15,018 nucleotides of DNA, taken from positions 1 through 15,018 of the forward strand of contig CASEPH010000205.1 of the NCBI GenBank assembly GCA_949289625.1. The letters are read 5' to 3'. The position numbers were made by a program, and so were the translations under genes. The stretch is from an uncultured Clostridia bacterium. GTDB lineage: Bacteria; Bacillota_A; Clostridia; Oscillospirales; Oscillospiraceae. A model generated the notes under the pieces. It was not told the DNA's origin, did no database searches, and saw only the letters and a program-made list of their open reading frames with translations. Below are positions 1-6,463 of this stretch, piece after piece; position 1 is the first letter of the stretch; each line of letters starts with the position of its first letter.

Positions 1-1724
1 TCCTCGTCCACCGTGTTGGGGGCGTCGGTCAGGGGGCAGGAGGCGTCCTTGAGTTTGGGGAAAGCAATGACGTCCCGGAGAGAGGCCGCTTCCGTCAACA
101 GCATCACCAGCCGGTCCAGGCCAAAGGCAAAGCCGGCATGAGGTGGTGTGCCATAGCGGAAGGCGTCCACCATAAATCCAAATCGTTCGTCGATCTGCTC
201 CTGGGTAAAGCCCAAAGCCTCGAACATTTTATTCTGTACGTCCTTCTGATGGATACGAACCGAGCCGCTGCCCAGTTCCACCCCGTTGAGCACCACGTCA
301 TAGGCTTGTGCTCGGACCCGCCCGGGGTCCGTCAGCAGGTACTGCACATCCTCAGGATAGGGCATGGTAAAGGGGTGATGGGTGGAGATCCAGCGGTCCT
401 CTTCCTCAGAAAACTCAAACTGGGGGAAGTCTGTGACAAAGAGGATGTTCCACTCTTTACGACGAAGCTGCAGATGATCCGCCAGCTTCAGCCGCAGACC
501 ACCCAGCACTTTCCGCACGGTGGAGAGCTTGTCGGCAGAGAAGAGAATAAAGTCTCCAGGGGCAGCGTCCATGGCCGAAAGCAGCTGATCCATCTGCTGT
601 TCCGTAAAGTATTTGGTGAGGATGGAGTATACCTCGCCCGAGGAACGCCAGGCAATCCAGGCCATACCCTTGGCGCCCAGATGCAGGGCCTCGTCGGTGA
701 GCATCTCTATTTCCGTTCTGGTGAAATCCGCATGACCACGGACATTGATGGCCCGAACCACGCCGCCTTTTTTCAGGGCGTTCCGAAATACGGAGAAGCC
801 ACAGTCCTGGACAGTCTTTGTCAGATCCACGATGGGCAGGTCGAACCGGAGATCCGGCTTGTCGGAGCCGTATTTGTCCATACATTCGGTCCAGGTGATC
901 CGGGGGAAGGGCTTTTCAAATTCCACCCCCATCAGCTCCCGGAACATGTATTTGAACATGGACTCCAGATGCTGCAGCACATCCTCCTGGTCCACAAAGC
1001 TCATTTCCATGTCCACCTGGGTAAACTCGGGCTGACGGTCTGCCCGTAGATCCTCGTCCCGGAAGCAGCGGGCCACCTGATAGTATTTGTCAATGCCGCC
1101 TACCATGAGCAGCTGCTTGAAGATCTGGGGGGACTGAGGCAAGGCGTAGAACAGGCCGTTGTGGACCCGGGAGGGCACCAGGTAATCCCGGGCGCCTTCC
1201 GGAGTGGACTTTGTCAGAATGGGAGTTTCCACGGACAAAAACCCATGGGCATCCAGATAATCCTCGGCACATTTCTGCACCCGATGACGGAACCGGAGCC
1301 GGGAAATCATCTCCGGCCGGCGAAGATCCAGATAGCGGTATTGCAGCCGCAGGGCCTCATTGTTGGTGCCGTCCTCCACAGAAAAGGGCAGGGGATCGGC
1401 TTCAGAGATGATCTCCAATTCCTGGGCCCGCAGCTCGACGGTGCCGGTTTCCAGCTTGGGGTTCACCGTTTCCTCGTCCCGCCTCCGGACATAGCCCCGG
1501 ACGGCGATAACTGTTTCATTCTTCAGACGATCGGCAGCGGAAAACTGATCCTCCGGCAAGTTGCAGGCATCGAACACCACCTGCAAGATCCCTTCCCGAT
1601 CCCGAAGGTCAATAAACACTACGCCGCCCATATCACGCTTGGTCTGGACCCAGCCGGTGACAGTTTCGATCCGGCCAATGGCGTCCTCCCGCAGGGCACC
1701 GCAATAAATGGTGCGTTTAAGCAT
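1..1724 (-). CDS. aspS: Aspartyl-tRNA synthetase, bacterial type (C-terminus cut by window edge)
   Basis: Class II aminoacyl-tRNA synthetase that charges tRNA with aspartate in the cytoplasm. The minus frame is open from 1724 to the window edge: 574 residues are visible, against about 590 for the E. coli enzyme, so only some 15-20 C-terminal residues are missing. An N-terminal OB-fold anticodon domain (about 1-105, with GWVQTKRDMGG and FIDLRDREG) is followed by motif 2 (FRDEDLRADRQPEFT from residue 221) and, after the bacterial GAD insertion region, motif 3 (GLDRLVMLL from residue 535). The ATG at 1724 gives the usual start MLKRTIYCG. ATGs at 1736 and 1733 are in frame and would add four or three residues; a GAGAGG lies just before them, so the exact start is uncertain. 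A T-box leader precedes the gene. The Asn-type specifier I read there raises the possibility of a non-discriminating enzyme that also makes Asp-tRNA(Asn). Product very sure; specificity inferred. Confidence 0.97.
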   Translation of the reverse strand, partial: MLKRTIYCGALREDAIGRIETVTGWVQTKRDMGGVVFIDLRDREGILQVVFDACNLPEDQFSAADRLKNETVIAVRGYVRRRDEETVNPKLETGTVELRAQELEIISEADPLPFSVEDGTNNEALRLQYRYLDLRRPEMISRLRFRHRVQKCAEDYLDAHGFLSVETPILTKSTPEGARDYLVPSRVHNGLFYALPQSPQIFKQLLMVGGIDKYYQVARCFRDEDLRADRQPEFTQVDMEMSFVDQEDVLQHLESMFKYMFRELMGVEFEKPFPRITWTECMDKYGSDKPDLRFDLPIVDLTKTVQDCGFSVFRNALKKGGVVRAINVRGHADFTRTEIEMLTDEALHLGAKGMAWIAWRSSGEVYSILTKYFTEQQMDQLLSAMDAAPGDFILFSADKLSTVRKVLGGLRLKLADHLQLRRKEWNILFVTDFPQFEFSEEEDRWISTHHPFTMPYPEDVQYLLTDPGRVRAQAYDVVLNGVELGSGSVRIHQKDVQNKMFEALGFTQEQIDERFGFMVDAFRYGTPPHAGFAFGLDRLVMLLTEAASLRDVIAFPKLKDASCPLTDAPNTVDE

Positions 1725-1761
1725 TTTAATCATCATCCTCTCTGCTGTCTCCAGGGGAGAC

Positions 1762-1804
1762 AAAAAACCTTCCGTCCCGTCTCAAAAGAGACATGGGACG
1801 AAAG
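1762..1804 (-). terminator. Regulated intrinsic terminator of the aspS T-box
   Basis: On the minus strand CCTTTCGTCCC pairs with GGGACGGAAGG, with a further GTCTC/GAGAC pairing near the loop, and six T follow (1767-1762). It sits between the T-box motif and the aspS start, and its 5' side lies directly after the antiterminator, as expected for a transcription-attenuating T-box. Confidence 0.9.
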
Positions 1805-2041
1805 GCATAAGACTTCCGTGGTACCACCCATATGAATTCTTGCGAATCCGCTCATTGCGATTAAGCATCAGCTGTAACGCGCTGACCGCGGCGCACCCTA
1901 CTGCCGGGAATCCGGGTTCGAGCTGCGGCTCCGGGATGTTCGTTCATGATACGCGCCGACCGGTTTTCAGCTGTTCCGGCTCTCTGTACGGCGGGGAATA
2001 CCACTACTTTTTCCCATCATAGCCTTTTGGAATATCGATTT
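1762..2041 (-). promoter_or_regulatory. T-box riboswitch leader of aspS, probable Asn (AAC) specifier
   Basis: A T-box leader senses uncharged tRNA and prevents early termination. Reading the minus strand, the conserved T-box sequence TGGGTGGTACCACGG lies at 1830-1816 and is followed by a terminator. The antiterminator can form from AAGAATTC and GAAGTCTT on either side of the T-box. In Stem I, GGCT/AGCC, then GGGA/TCCC, then GTGGTA/TATCAT can pair. The internal loop has AAAAGTA on the 5' side and GAACGAACA on the 3' side. By analogy with the glyQS T-box (specifier, then one A, then the helix), the specifier triplet is AAC (Asn); no GAC or GAT stands in that loop. The presence of a T-box is near certain. 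The specifier comes from hand folding and is less sure. The UGGU in the bulge suits a discriminator A or G, so it does not separate Asp from Asn. Confidence 0.93.
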
Positions 2042-2047
2042 TTATAC

Positions 2048-2076
2048 ATTATACAGGTAAAGTGCAGGTGGGTCAA
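2048..2076 (-). promoter_or_regulatory. SigmaA-type promoter of the aspS T-box transcript
   Basis: On the minus strand TTGACC (2076-2071) is followed after exactly 17 bases by TATAAT (2053-2048). Transcription should begin near 2041, just upstream of the T-box Stem I. Confidence 0.88.
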
Positions 2077-2210
2077 GAGGCTATTTGCATAAAGTTTTGC
2101 CGTTCTCCCACCGCTTCTATGAAGTATCTGCAAAAAAATACGAATTATTCAGTGGCACCGGCGCGGGGACACGCATAGGATAGAGCAGAGCAATAGGAAA
2201 GGAGCAGTCT

Positions 2211-2957
2211 ATGCCAAGCATCTTTTTAAGTCCCTCCACCCAGGAGGGAAATCTCTATGTGACGGGCAACTCTGAGGAATATTGGATGAACCGGCTGGCG
2301 GATGCCATGGAGCCCTATCTGACGGCCTCCGGAATCCAGTTCACCCGCAATTCTCCCACAGGGTCCGCCTCCCAGTCCATCCGGCAGAGTAACGCGGGAA
2401 ACTATGACCTGCATTTGGCGCTGCATTCCAATGGTGCCCCAGAGAGTATTTATGGGCAGGTCCAGGGCAGCGACATCTACTATTATCCCTCCAGTGTGGA
2501 GGGGAAACGGGCGGCCAATCTGATTGCGGACGCCCTGAAAACCATTTATCCGGATCCCAATCTGGTCCGAGCGTTGGGAACTACCGCTATCGGAGAGGTG
2601 CGGCAGACCAAAGCCCCTTCGGTGTTTATTGAGCTGGCCTATCACGACAACCTGGAGGATGCCAACTGGATCACCTCCAATCTGGACCTGATCGCCAGAA
2701 CCATTGTGCTGGCTCTGACGGAGTATTTCGGGATTCCCTTCCGAGAGCCTGGGGCGAATTTCCCACGAAAAGGCATTGTCAGGCTGACGTCGGGGACACT
2801 GAATCTTCGGGAGAGCCCCAGCTTGGATGGAAAGGTCATTGCATCTATTCCCAACGGAGCCACCATCAATGTGCTTGGGGATAATGGAGAATGGTACGCA
2901 GTGGAGTATCAGGGCAGCGACGGCTATGTTTCCAAGGTCTATGTGGATTTGACATAA
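2211..2957 (+). CDS. Amidase_3-like N-acetylmuramoyl-L-alanine amidase with C-terminal SH3b domain
   Basis: Members of this family are zinc amidases that cut the bond between N-acetylmuramic acid and the stem peptide. The protein has 248 residues. An Amidase_3-like domain covers about 3-175: candidate metal ligands are Glu22 or Glu23 and His72 (in LHLALHSN), and Glu141 (in FIELAYHDN) fits the catalytic glutamate. A bacterial SH3 domain follows (about 188-248, with LNLRESPS and GYVSKVYV), usually a wall-binding module. Where the family normally has the first zinc histidine (an xDPGHGG motif), this protein reads FLSPSTQEG, with no histidine. There is also no signal peptide or membrane segment. 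It may therefore be catalytically altered, act in the cytoplasm, or be released by lysis or an unknown route. The start is well supported by AAAGGAG (2198-2204). No convincing promoter was found in 2077-2210. The gene converges on hppA. Family assignment is firm; activity is open. Confidence 0.85.
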   Translation: MPSIFLSPSTQEGNLYVTGNSEEYWMNRLADAMEPYLTASGIQFTRNSPTGSASQSIRQSNAGNYDLHLALHSNGAPESIYGQVQGSDIYYYPSSVEGKRAANLIADALKTIYPDPNLVRALGTTAIGEVRQTKAPSVFIELAYHDNLEDANWITSNLDLIARTIVLALTEYFGIPFREPGANFPRKGIVRLTSGTLNLRESPSLDGKVIASIPNGATINVLGDNGEWYAVEYQGSDGYVSKVYVDLT

Positions 2958-2960
2958 AAA

Positions 2961-2985
2961 ATGGGCTGCCCACAAGGCAGCCCAT
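2961..2985. terminator. Bidirectional terminator between the amidase gene and hppA
   Basis: ATGGGCTGCC (2961-2970) pairs perfectly with GGCAGCCCAT (2976-2985) around a five-base loop. The stem is flanked by A-rich sequence on the left and T-rich sequence on the right, so it can work in both directions for the two converging genes. Confidence 0.93.
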
Positions 2986-2997
2986 TTTTAAATTCCA

Positions 2998-5112
2998 TTA
3001 CAGCAGGCCAATCAGATTGAAGGCCACGATCAGGCCGGAGAACACGATGGAAACCGTGGAGACCAGCTTGATGAGGATGTTCAGAGAAGGACCGGAGGTA
3101 TCCTTGAAGGGATCGCCCACGGTATCGCCCACCACAGCGGCCTTATGCTGCTCGCTGCCCTTGCCGCCGTGGTTGCCCCGCTCGATATACTTCTTAGCGT
3201 TGTCCCAAGCGCCGCCGGCGTTGGACATAAACACAGCCATGGCGAAGCCGGTGACGGACACGCCGCCCAGCAGGCCTACAACGCCTGTGGGTCCGAGGAT
3301 CAGGCCGGTGGCAATGGGAACAATGATCGCCAGCAGCGCAGGAACGACCATTTCGTGGAGCGCACCCTTGGTGCACATACCCACACAGGCCTGATAGTCA
3401 GGCTTGGCCTTATATTCCATAATGCCGGGGATTTCCTTGAACTGACGGCGTACTTCGACCACGATGGACTGAGCAGCGGTCTGTACAGCGCTCATGGTGA
3501 AGGCAGAGAACACAAAGGTCAGCATAGCGCCCACGAACAGGCCAACCAGAATGGTGGGGCTGGTCAGAGAGAAGTCCAGGACTTCAGCGGTCTTGTTCTG
3601 GACGATGTCCACATAGGAAACCAGCAGCGCCAGAGCGGTCAGGGAAGCGGAGCCAATGGCAAAGCCCTTGCCGGTAGCGGCGGTGGTGTTACCCAGGGAA
3701 TCCAGGGCATCGGTGCGCTCCCGGACTTCTTCGGGAAGGCCAGCCATCTCAGCAATGCCGCCAGCGTTGTCGGCCACAGGGCCATAAGCGTCGGTGGCCA
3801 GGGTGATACCCAGGGTGGAGAGCATGCCGACGCCGGCAATACCGATGCCGTAGAGGCCCCGATTAAAGGATTCGGTGAACAGACCTTCATCCATGGAACC
3901 ACCGGCAGCAAAGAAGCTGATAATGACGGCAATGCCTACAATCAGAATGGAGGCCATTGTGGACTTGAGACCCAGGGAAATGCCGCCAATGATGATGGTA
4001 GCAGAGCCGGTCTCGGAAGCGGCGGCCAGATTCTGAGTGGGCTTGTAGTTGTCAGAGGTGTAGTACTCGGTGAAATAGCCGATGGCACAGCCGCCGATCA
4101 GGCCGCAGAGAATGGCCACAAAGATGCCCATGGAGCCCATGATCACATAGGTCAGAACAGCGGCCAGAATGGCAGCCAAGATGGCAGCGGCATAGGTACC
4201 GGTACGCAGAGAAGTCAGCAGGGACTTCTGGGTTGCGTTCTCCTTGGTACGAACCAGGAAGGAGCAGAACAGGGAGCACAGCATACCAACCACGGCGATC
4301 ATCAGGGGCAGCAGCATGCCCTTAAAGCCGTAGCCGGCGGTGGCGGACAGTGCAAAGGTGGCCAGAATGGAGCCCACATAGCTCTCATACAGGTCAGCGC
4401 CCATGCCAGCCACATCACCTACGTTATCGCCCACGTTGTCGGCGATGGTGGCGGGGTTACGGGGGTCATCCTCGGGGATACCAGCCTCGACCTTGCCCAC
4501 CAGGTCAGCGCCCACGTCAGCGGCCTTGGTGTAGATACCGCCGCCCACACGGGCAAACAGGGCCATAAAGGAAGCGCCCATGCCGTTCATGACCATGATG
4601 TTGCCCAGTGTAATGGGCTCATCAATACCAAAGCCGAAATGCAGGATGCAGAACCACATAGTCACATCCAGCAGGCCCAGGCCCACCACGGTGAAGCCCA
4701 TAACGGAACCGGAGGAGAATGCCACACGAAGGCCTTTGTTGAGGCTTTCAGAGGCAGCCTGCGCGGTACGGGCATTGGAGTTGGTGGCGATCTTCATGCC
4801 GATGAAGCCGGCCAGCATAGAGAAGATGCCGCCAGTGACAAAGGCAAAGGGGGTGAATTTGGACAGCATCTCGCCGCCCGTGGCAAAAGCCATAATGAGA
4901 AGGATCACGAACACGACGGCAAAGACCTTGGCTACGGTCAGATACTGATGCTTCAGATAAGCATTAGCGCCTTCCCGAATCGCCTGTGCGATCTCGACCA
5001 TTTTGTCGTTGCCTTCCGAGTGCTTCATGACGACGCTACGCTGGAACATTGCAAACAGCAGTGCTACCACGGCGCCGACGAAGCCAACCAGAAACCAGGT
5101 TTCCAACAACAA
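2998..5112 (-). CDS. hppA: Membrane-bound ion-translocating pyrophosphatase, K+-dependent, probably Na+-pumping
   Basis: Integral membrane enzyme that hydrolyses pyrophosphate and pumps Na+ and/or H+ across the membrane. At 704 residues with many hydrophobic segments it matches the family. The substrate and Mg-binding signature is present at about 199-209 (DVGADLVGKVE), followed by DNVGDNVGDVAGMGAD (226-240). At 474-483, GNTTAATGKG carries Ala478 and Gly481, where K+-independent enzymes have Lys and Thr, so K+ dependence is expected. Glu243 in ADLYESY lies where characterised Na+-pumping members carry their key glutamate; plant H+ pumps have it displaced. The start is odd: three TTG codons in a row (5112, 5109, 5106) and no nearby ATG. 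AGGAG at 5120-5116 is only 3 bases from the first, 6 from the second and 9 from the third, so the true start is probably the second or third. Such pumps salvage energy from biosynthetic pyrophosphate in anaerobes. Ion specificity is inferred from motifs. Confidence 0.97.
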   Translation of the reverse strand: MLLETWFLVGFVGAVVALLFAMFQRSVVMKHSEGNDKMVEIAQAIREGANAYLKHQYLTVAKVFAVVFVILLIMAFATGGEMLSKFTPFAFVTGGIFSMLAGFIGMKIATNSNARTAQAASESLNKGLRVAFSSGSVMGFTVVGLGLLDVTMWFCILHFGFGIDEPITLGNIMVMNGMGASFMALFARVGGGIYTKAADVGADLVGKVEAGIPEDDPRNPATIADNVGDNVGDVAGMGADLYESYVGSILATFALSATAGYGFKGMLLPLMIAVVGMLCSLFCSFLVRTKENATQKSLLTSLRTGTYAAAILAAILAAVLTYVIMGSMGIFVAILCGLIGGCAIGYFTEYYTSDNYKPTQNLAAASETGSATIIIGGISLGLKSTMASILIVGIAVIISFFAAGGSMDEGLFTESFNRGLYGIGIAGVGMLSTLGITLATDAYGPVADNAGGIAEMAGLPEEVRERTDALDSLGNTTAATGKGFAIGSASLTALALLVSYVDIVQNKTAEVLDFSLTSPTILVGLFVGAMLTFVFSAFTMSAVQTAAQSIVVEVRRQFKEIPGIMEYKAKPDYQACVGMCTKGALHEMVVPALLAIIVPIATGLILGPTGVVGLLGGVSVTGFAMAVFMSNAGGAWDNAKKYIERGNHGGKGSEQHKAAVVGDTVGDPFKDTSGPSLNILIKLVSTVSIVFSGLIVAFNLIGLL

Positions 5113-5151
5113 ACACTCCTTACTATTAAAATATGTTTTGATTGCCCACCT

Positions 5152-5179
5152 ATTTTACCATATTTCCATGGGATTGCAA
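5152..5179 (-). promoter_or_regulatory. Probable hppA promoter
   Basis: On the minus strand TTGCAA (5179-5174) and TAAAAT (5157-5152) are 16 bases apart. Transcription would start near 5145 and leave a leader of about 35 bases before the TTG start cluster. Confidence 0.65.
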
Positions 5180-5257
5180 GAGGTTCTGCAAGATTTTCAA
5201 GAAAAACAGGAAACCATGGAAAACAAACGGGTTTTTCGGCATATGGACAAGTTCTGC

Positions 5258-5286
5258 TTGTATTTTTCTGCGGAATGGGCTATAGT
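5258..5286 (+). promoter_or_regulatory. Probable promoter of the 77-residue orphan gene
   Basis: TTGTAT (5258-5263) and TATAGT (5281-5286) are separated by 17 bases. The start of transcription would fall near 5293, which makes the upstream in-frame ATG at 5298 nearly leaderless and supports translation from 5316. It diverges from the hppA promoter. Confidence 0.65.
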
Positions 5287-5315
5287 GAACGTAGCCTATG
5301 ACGGGAGGAAACGAT

Positions 5316-5549
5316 ATGGCAAAGAGCAGCATTACCGCCTTCGATGTGGAGCGGATCCAGGAAACGGCTGGACGTTTGCGGAAAAAGCCTCTGGAGGACG
5401 AAGTCATTCGGATGGAGACTGCCGGAGGCGCCATCTATCTCCGGAAAAGCGCGGTAGAAAATGCGGGAGACAGCTGGGAGCGGGTGAAGCGGCGCTTTTC
5501 CAACCTGGCTGGTGAAAAAAAGATTCCCTTTACGGATCGTACAAAATAA
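5316..5549 (+). CDS. Hypothetical protein, 77 residues
   Basis: I do not recognise this protein. It begins MAKSSITAFDVERIQ, is soluble and highly charged (many Arg, Lys and Glu), and has no signal peptide, membrane segment or cysteine. The first half looks helical (DVERIQETAGRLRKK); a short stretch, AGGAIYLRKSAVENAG, may form a strand and turn. The second half is basic (WERVKRRFSN, then KKIPFTDRTK). GGGAGGAA at 5303-5310 sits five bases before the ATG at 5316 and fixes that start over an in-frame ATG at 5298. A promoter lies directly upstream and a hairpin terminator directly downstream, so it looks like a real, independently transcribed gene. Base composition resembles the GC-rich neighbours, unlike the next gene. 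No function is proposed. Confidence 0.8.
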   Translation: MAKSSITAFDVERIQETAGRLRKKPLEDEVIRMETAGGAIYLRKSAVENAGDSWERVKRRFSNLAGEKKIPFTDRTK

Positions 5550-5556
5550 ATTTAGG

Positions 5557-5590
5557 CCCGGAGCAGTATGTGCTGCTTCGGGTACTTTTT
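5557..5590 (+). terminator. Intrinsic terminator after the 77-residue gene
   Basis: CCCGGAGCAG pairs with CTGCTTCGGG (one mismatch) around a short loop, followed by GTAC and five T (5586-5590). It lies between the orphan gene and the superoxide dismutase gene. Confidence 0.85.
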
Positions 5591-5628
5591 CTCTTGTGAC
5601 GGCATAGGCTGGGCAAAGGAGGGTTTGT

Positions 5629-6249
5629 ATGTATCCGTTTCAACTTCCGCCGTTACCGTATGCCTATGATGCCTTAGAACCGTTTTTGGATGCAGAAACC
5701 ATGCATTTACACCATGACAAACACTTTGCTTCCTATGTGGAGGGACTAAATAAGGCTTTGGCTACGTGCCCACGCTTGCAAAGATTGGAGCTAAAGCAGC
5801 TACTCTGCGCCGTAAATCGCTATCCAGAGAGCATTCGGATTCCGATACTCCGAAATGCGGGTGGGGTATATAATCATGCATTTTACTTTGCGGGACTTTC
5901 TCCGGATTCAGAGCAACAGCCTGTTGGAGCCTTAAAACAGGCAATAAACAGAGAATTTGGAGATTATGCAACATTTCAGAGAGAAATGATGGAGGCGTCA
6001 AAAGGGGTGTTTGGTTCTGGGTATGCGTGGCTTGGAACCTGTGGAAACCGCTTATGCATTTTTACGACACAGAATCAGGAGACGCCGATTCCAAAAGGAA
6101 TTTGTCCTATTCTGAACATCGATGTATGGGAGCATGCTTATTATCTTAAATACCGTAATCTGCGACAAGAATATCTGGATGCTATATTTCATGTAATTAA
6201 TTGGGAAGAAGCCGGAAAAAGATATGAGAATCATTTGGCCGGCACATAG
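5629..6249 (+). CDS. Fe/Mn-family superoxide dismutase
   Basis: Cytoplasmic enzyme that dismutates superoxide to oxygen and peroxide; 206 residues, normal for the family. Metal ligands are all visible: His28 (MHLHHDKH), His83 (NHAFYF), Asp165 and His169 (DVWEHAYY). Tyr36 matches the catalytic gateway tyrosine. Gly78-Gly79 together with Gln150 (NQETP) put the active-site glutamine at the Mn-type position, so Mn or cambialistic use is more likely than strict Fe; this is inference. Deviations: Phe87 stands where most members have Trp in the NHxxxW region, and Phe33 replaces the second His of the usual KHH. The start has a strong AAAGGAGG. Only 38 bases separate the upstream terminator from the ATG and I find no promoter there, so expression may rely on read-through. 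The gene is clearly more AT-rich than its surroundings (sampled 60-base lines of 35-48% GC against about 55% in a sampled line of the next gene), which suggests acquisition. Confidence 0.92.
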   Translation: MYPFQLPPLPYAYDALEPFLDAETMHLHHDKHFASYVEGLNKALATCPRLQRLELKQLLCAVNRYPESIRIPILRNAGGVYNHAFYFAGLSPDSEQQPVGALKQAINREFGDYATFQREMMEASKGVFGSGYAWLGTCGNRLCIFTTQNQETPIPKGICPILNIDVWEHAYYLKYRNLRQEYLDAIFHVINWEEAGKRYENHLAGT

Positions 6250-6286
6250 CTGAGTCTCGGGTCACAAACATAAATAACGCGGATTT

Positions 6287-6316
6287 GCGTCCCCATTTTC
6301 TGTGAAATGGGGACGC
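6287..6316. repeat. Perfect 12-bp palindrome (possible terminator or dispersed hairpin element)
   Basis: GCGTCCCCATTT (6287-6298) and AAATGGGGACGC (6305-6316) are exact reverse complements around a six-base loop. It lies 37 bases after the superoxide dismutase stop. Only a weak T-rich stretch follows, so a terminator role is possible but not classic. The GGGGAC-ended hairpin form resembles dispersed palindromic elements seen in many clostridial genomes; no second copy exists in this window. Confidence 0.75.
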
Positions 6317-6384
6317 GCTCTATTTGATTCCACGAAATTCCGACAAGATTTGGAGCTTTAGGGGTTTCGTATGTGGGGGAAATG

Positions 6385-6393
6385 TGGTATAAT
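6385..6393 (+). promoter_or_regulatory. Extended -10 promoter of the U32-maf-mreCD-PBP2-dnaD operon
   Basis: TGG immediately precedes TATAAT (6388-6393), a TGn extended -10. The -35 region 17 bases upstream (TTTCGT, 6365-6370) is poor, as is common with extended -10 promoters. The leader would be about 63 bases. Confidence 0.75.
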
Positions 6394-6463
6394 AATAGTT
6401 CAAACTGGATTTGCATAAGCCAGGGGCCGATTGGTCCATTCTAAATATAAATGAGGTAACATT

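Noticed and set aside
138..1049. Long plus-strand open frame of 303 codons
   Set aside because: It runs antisense to aspS, whose motifs 2 and 3 are clear in the minus frame; the plus translation has no recognisable domain.
2085..2210. Possible sigma promoter for the amidase gene
   Set aside because: Several weak -10-like sequences (for example TAGGAT at 2176-2181) lack any acceptable -35 partner, and no sporulation sigma pattern fits well.
3145..5301. 718-codon plus-strand open frame over hppA
   Set aside because: Antisense shadow of the GC-rich pyrophosphatase gene; rich in His, Gly and Gln, no domain, and the minus frame carries all family motifs.
5298..5315. Upstream ATG extending the orphan gene by six codons
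   Set aside because: It would be almost leaderless from the predicted promoter and has no ribosome site, while ATG 5316 has a well-placed GGGAGG.
6231..6416. 61-codon minus-strand open frame spanning the palindrome
   Set aside because: No ribosome site and low-complexity origin in a palindrome and promoter region; no family recognised.
6394..6463. Riboswitch or attenuator in the U32 operon leader
   Set aside because: Only weak short pairings (such as CTGG/CCAG) are visible, with no terminator or known riboswitch consensus.
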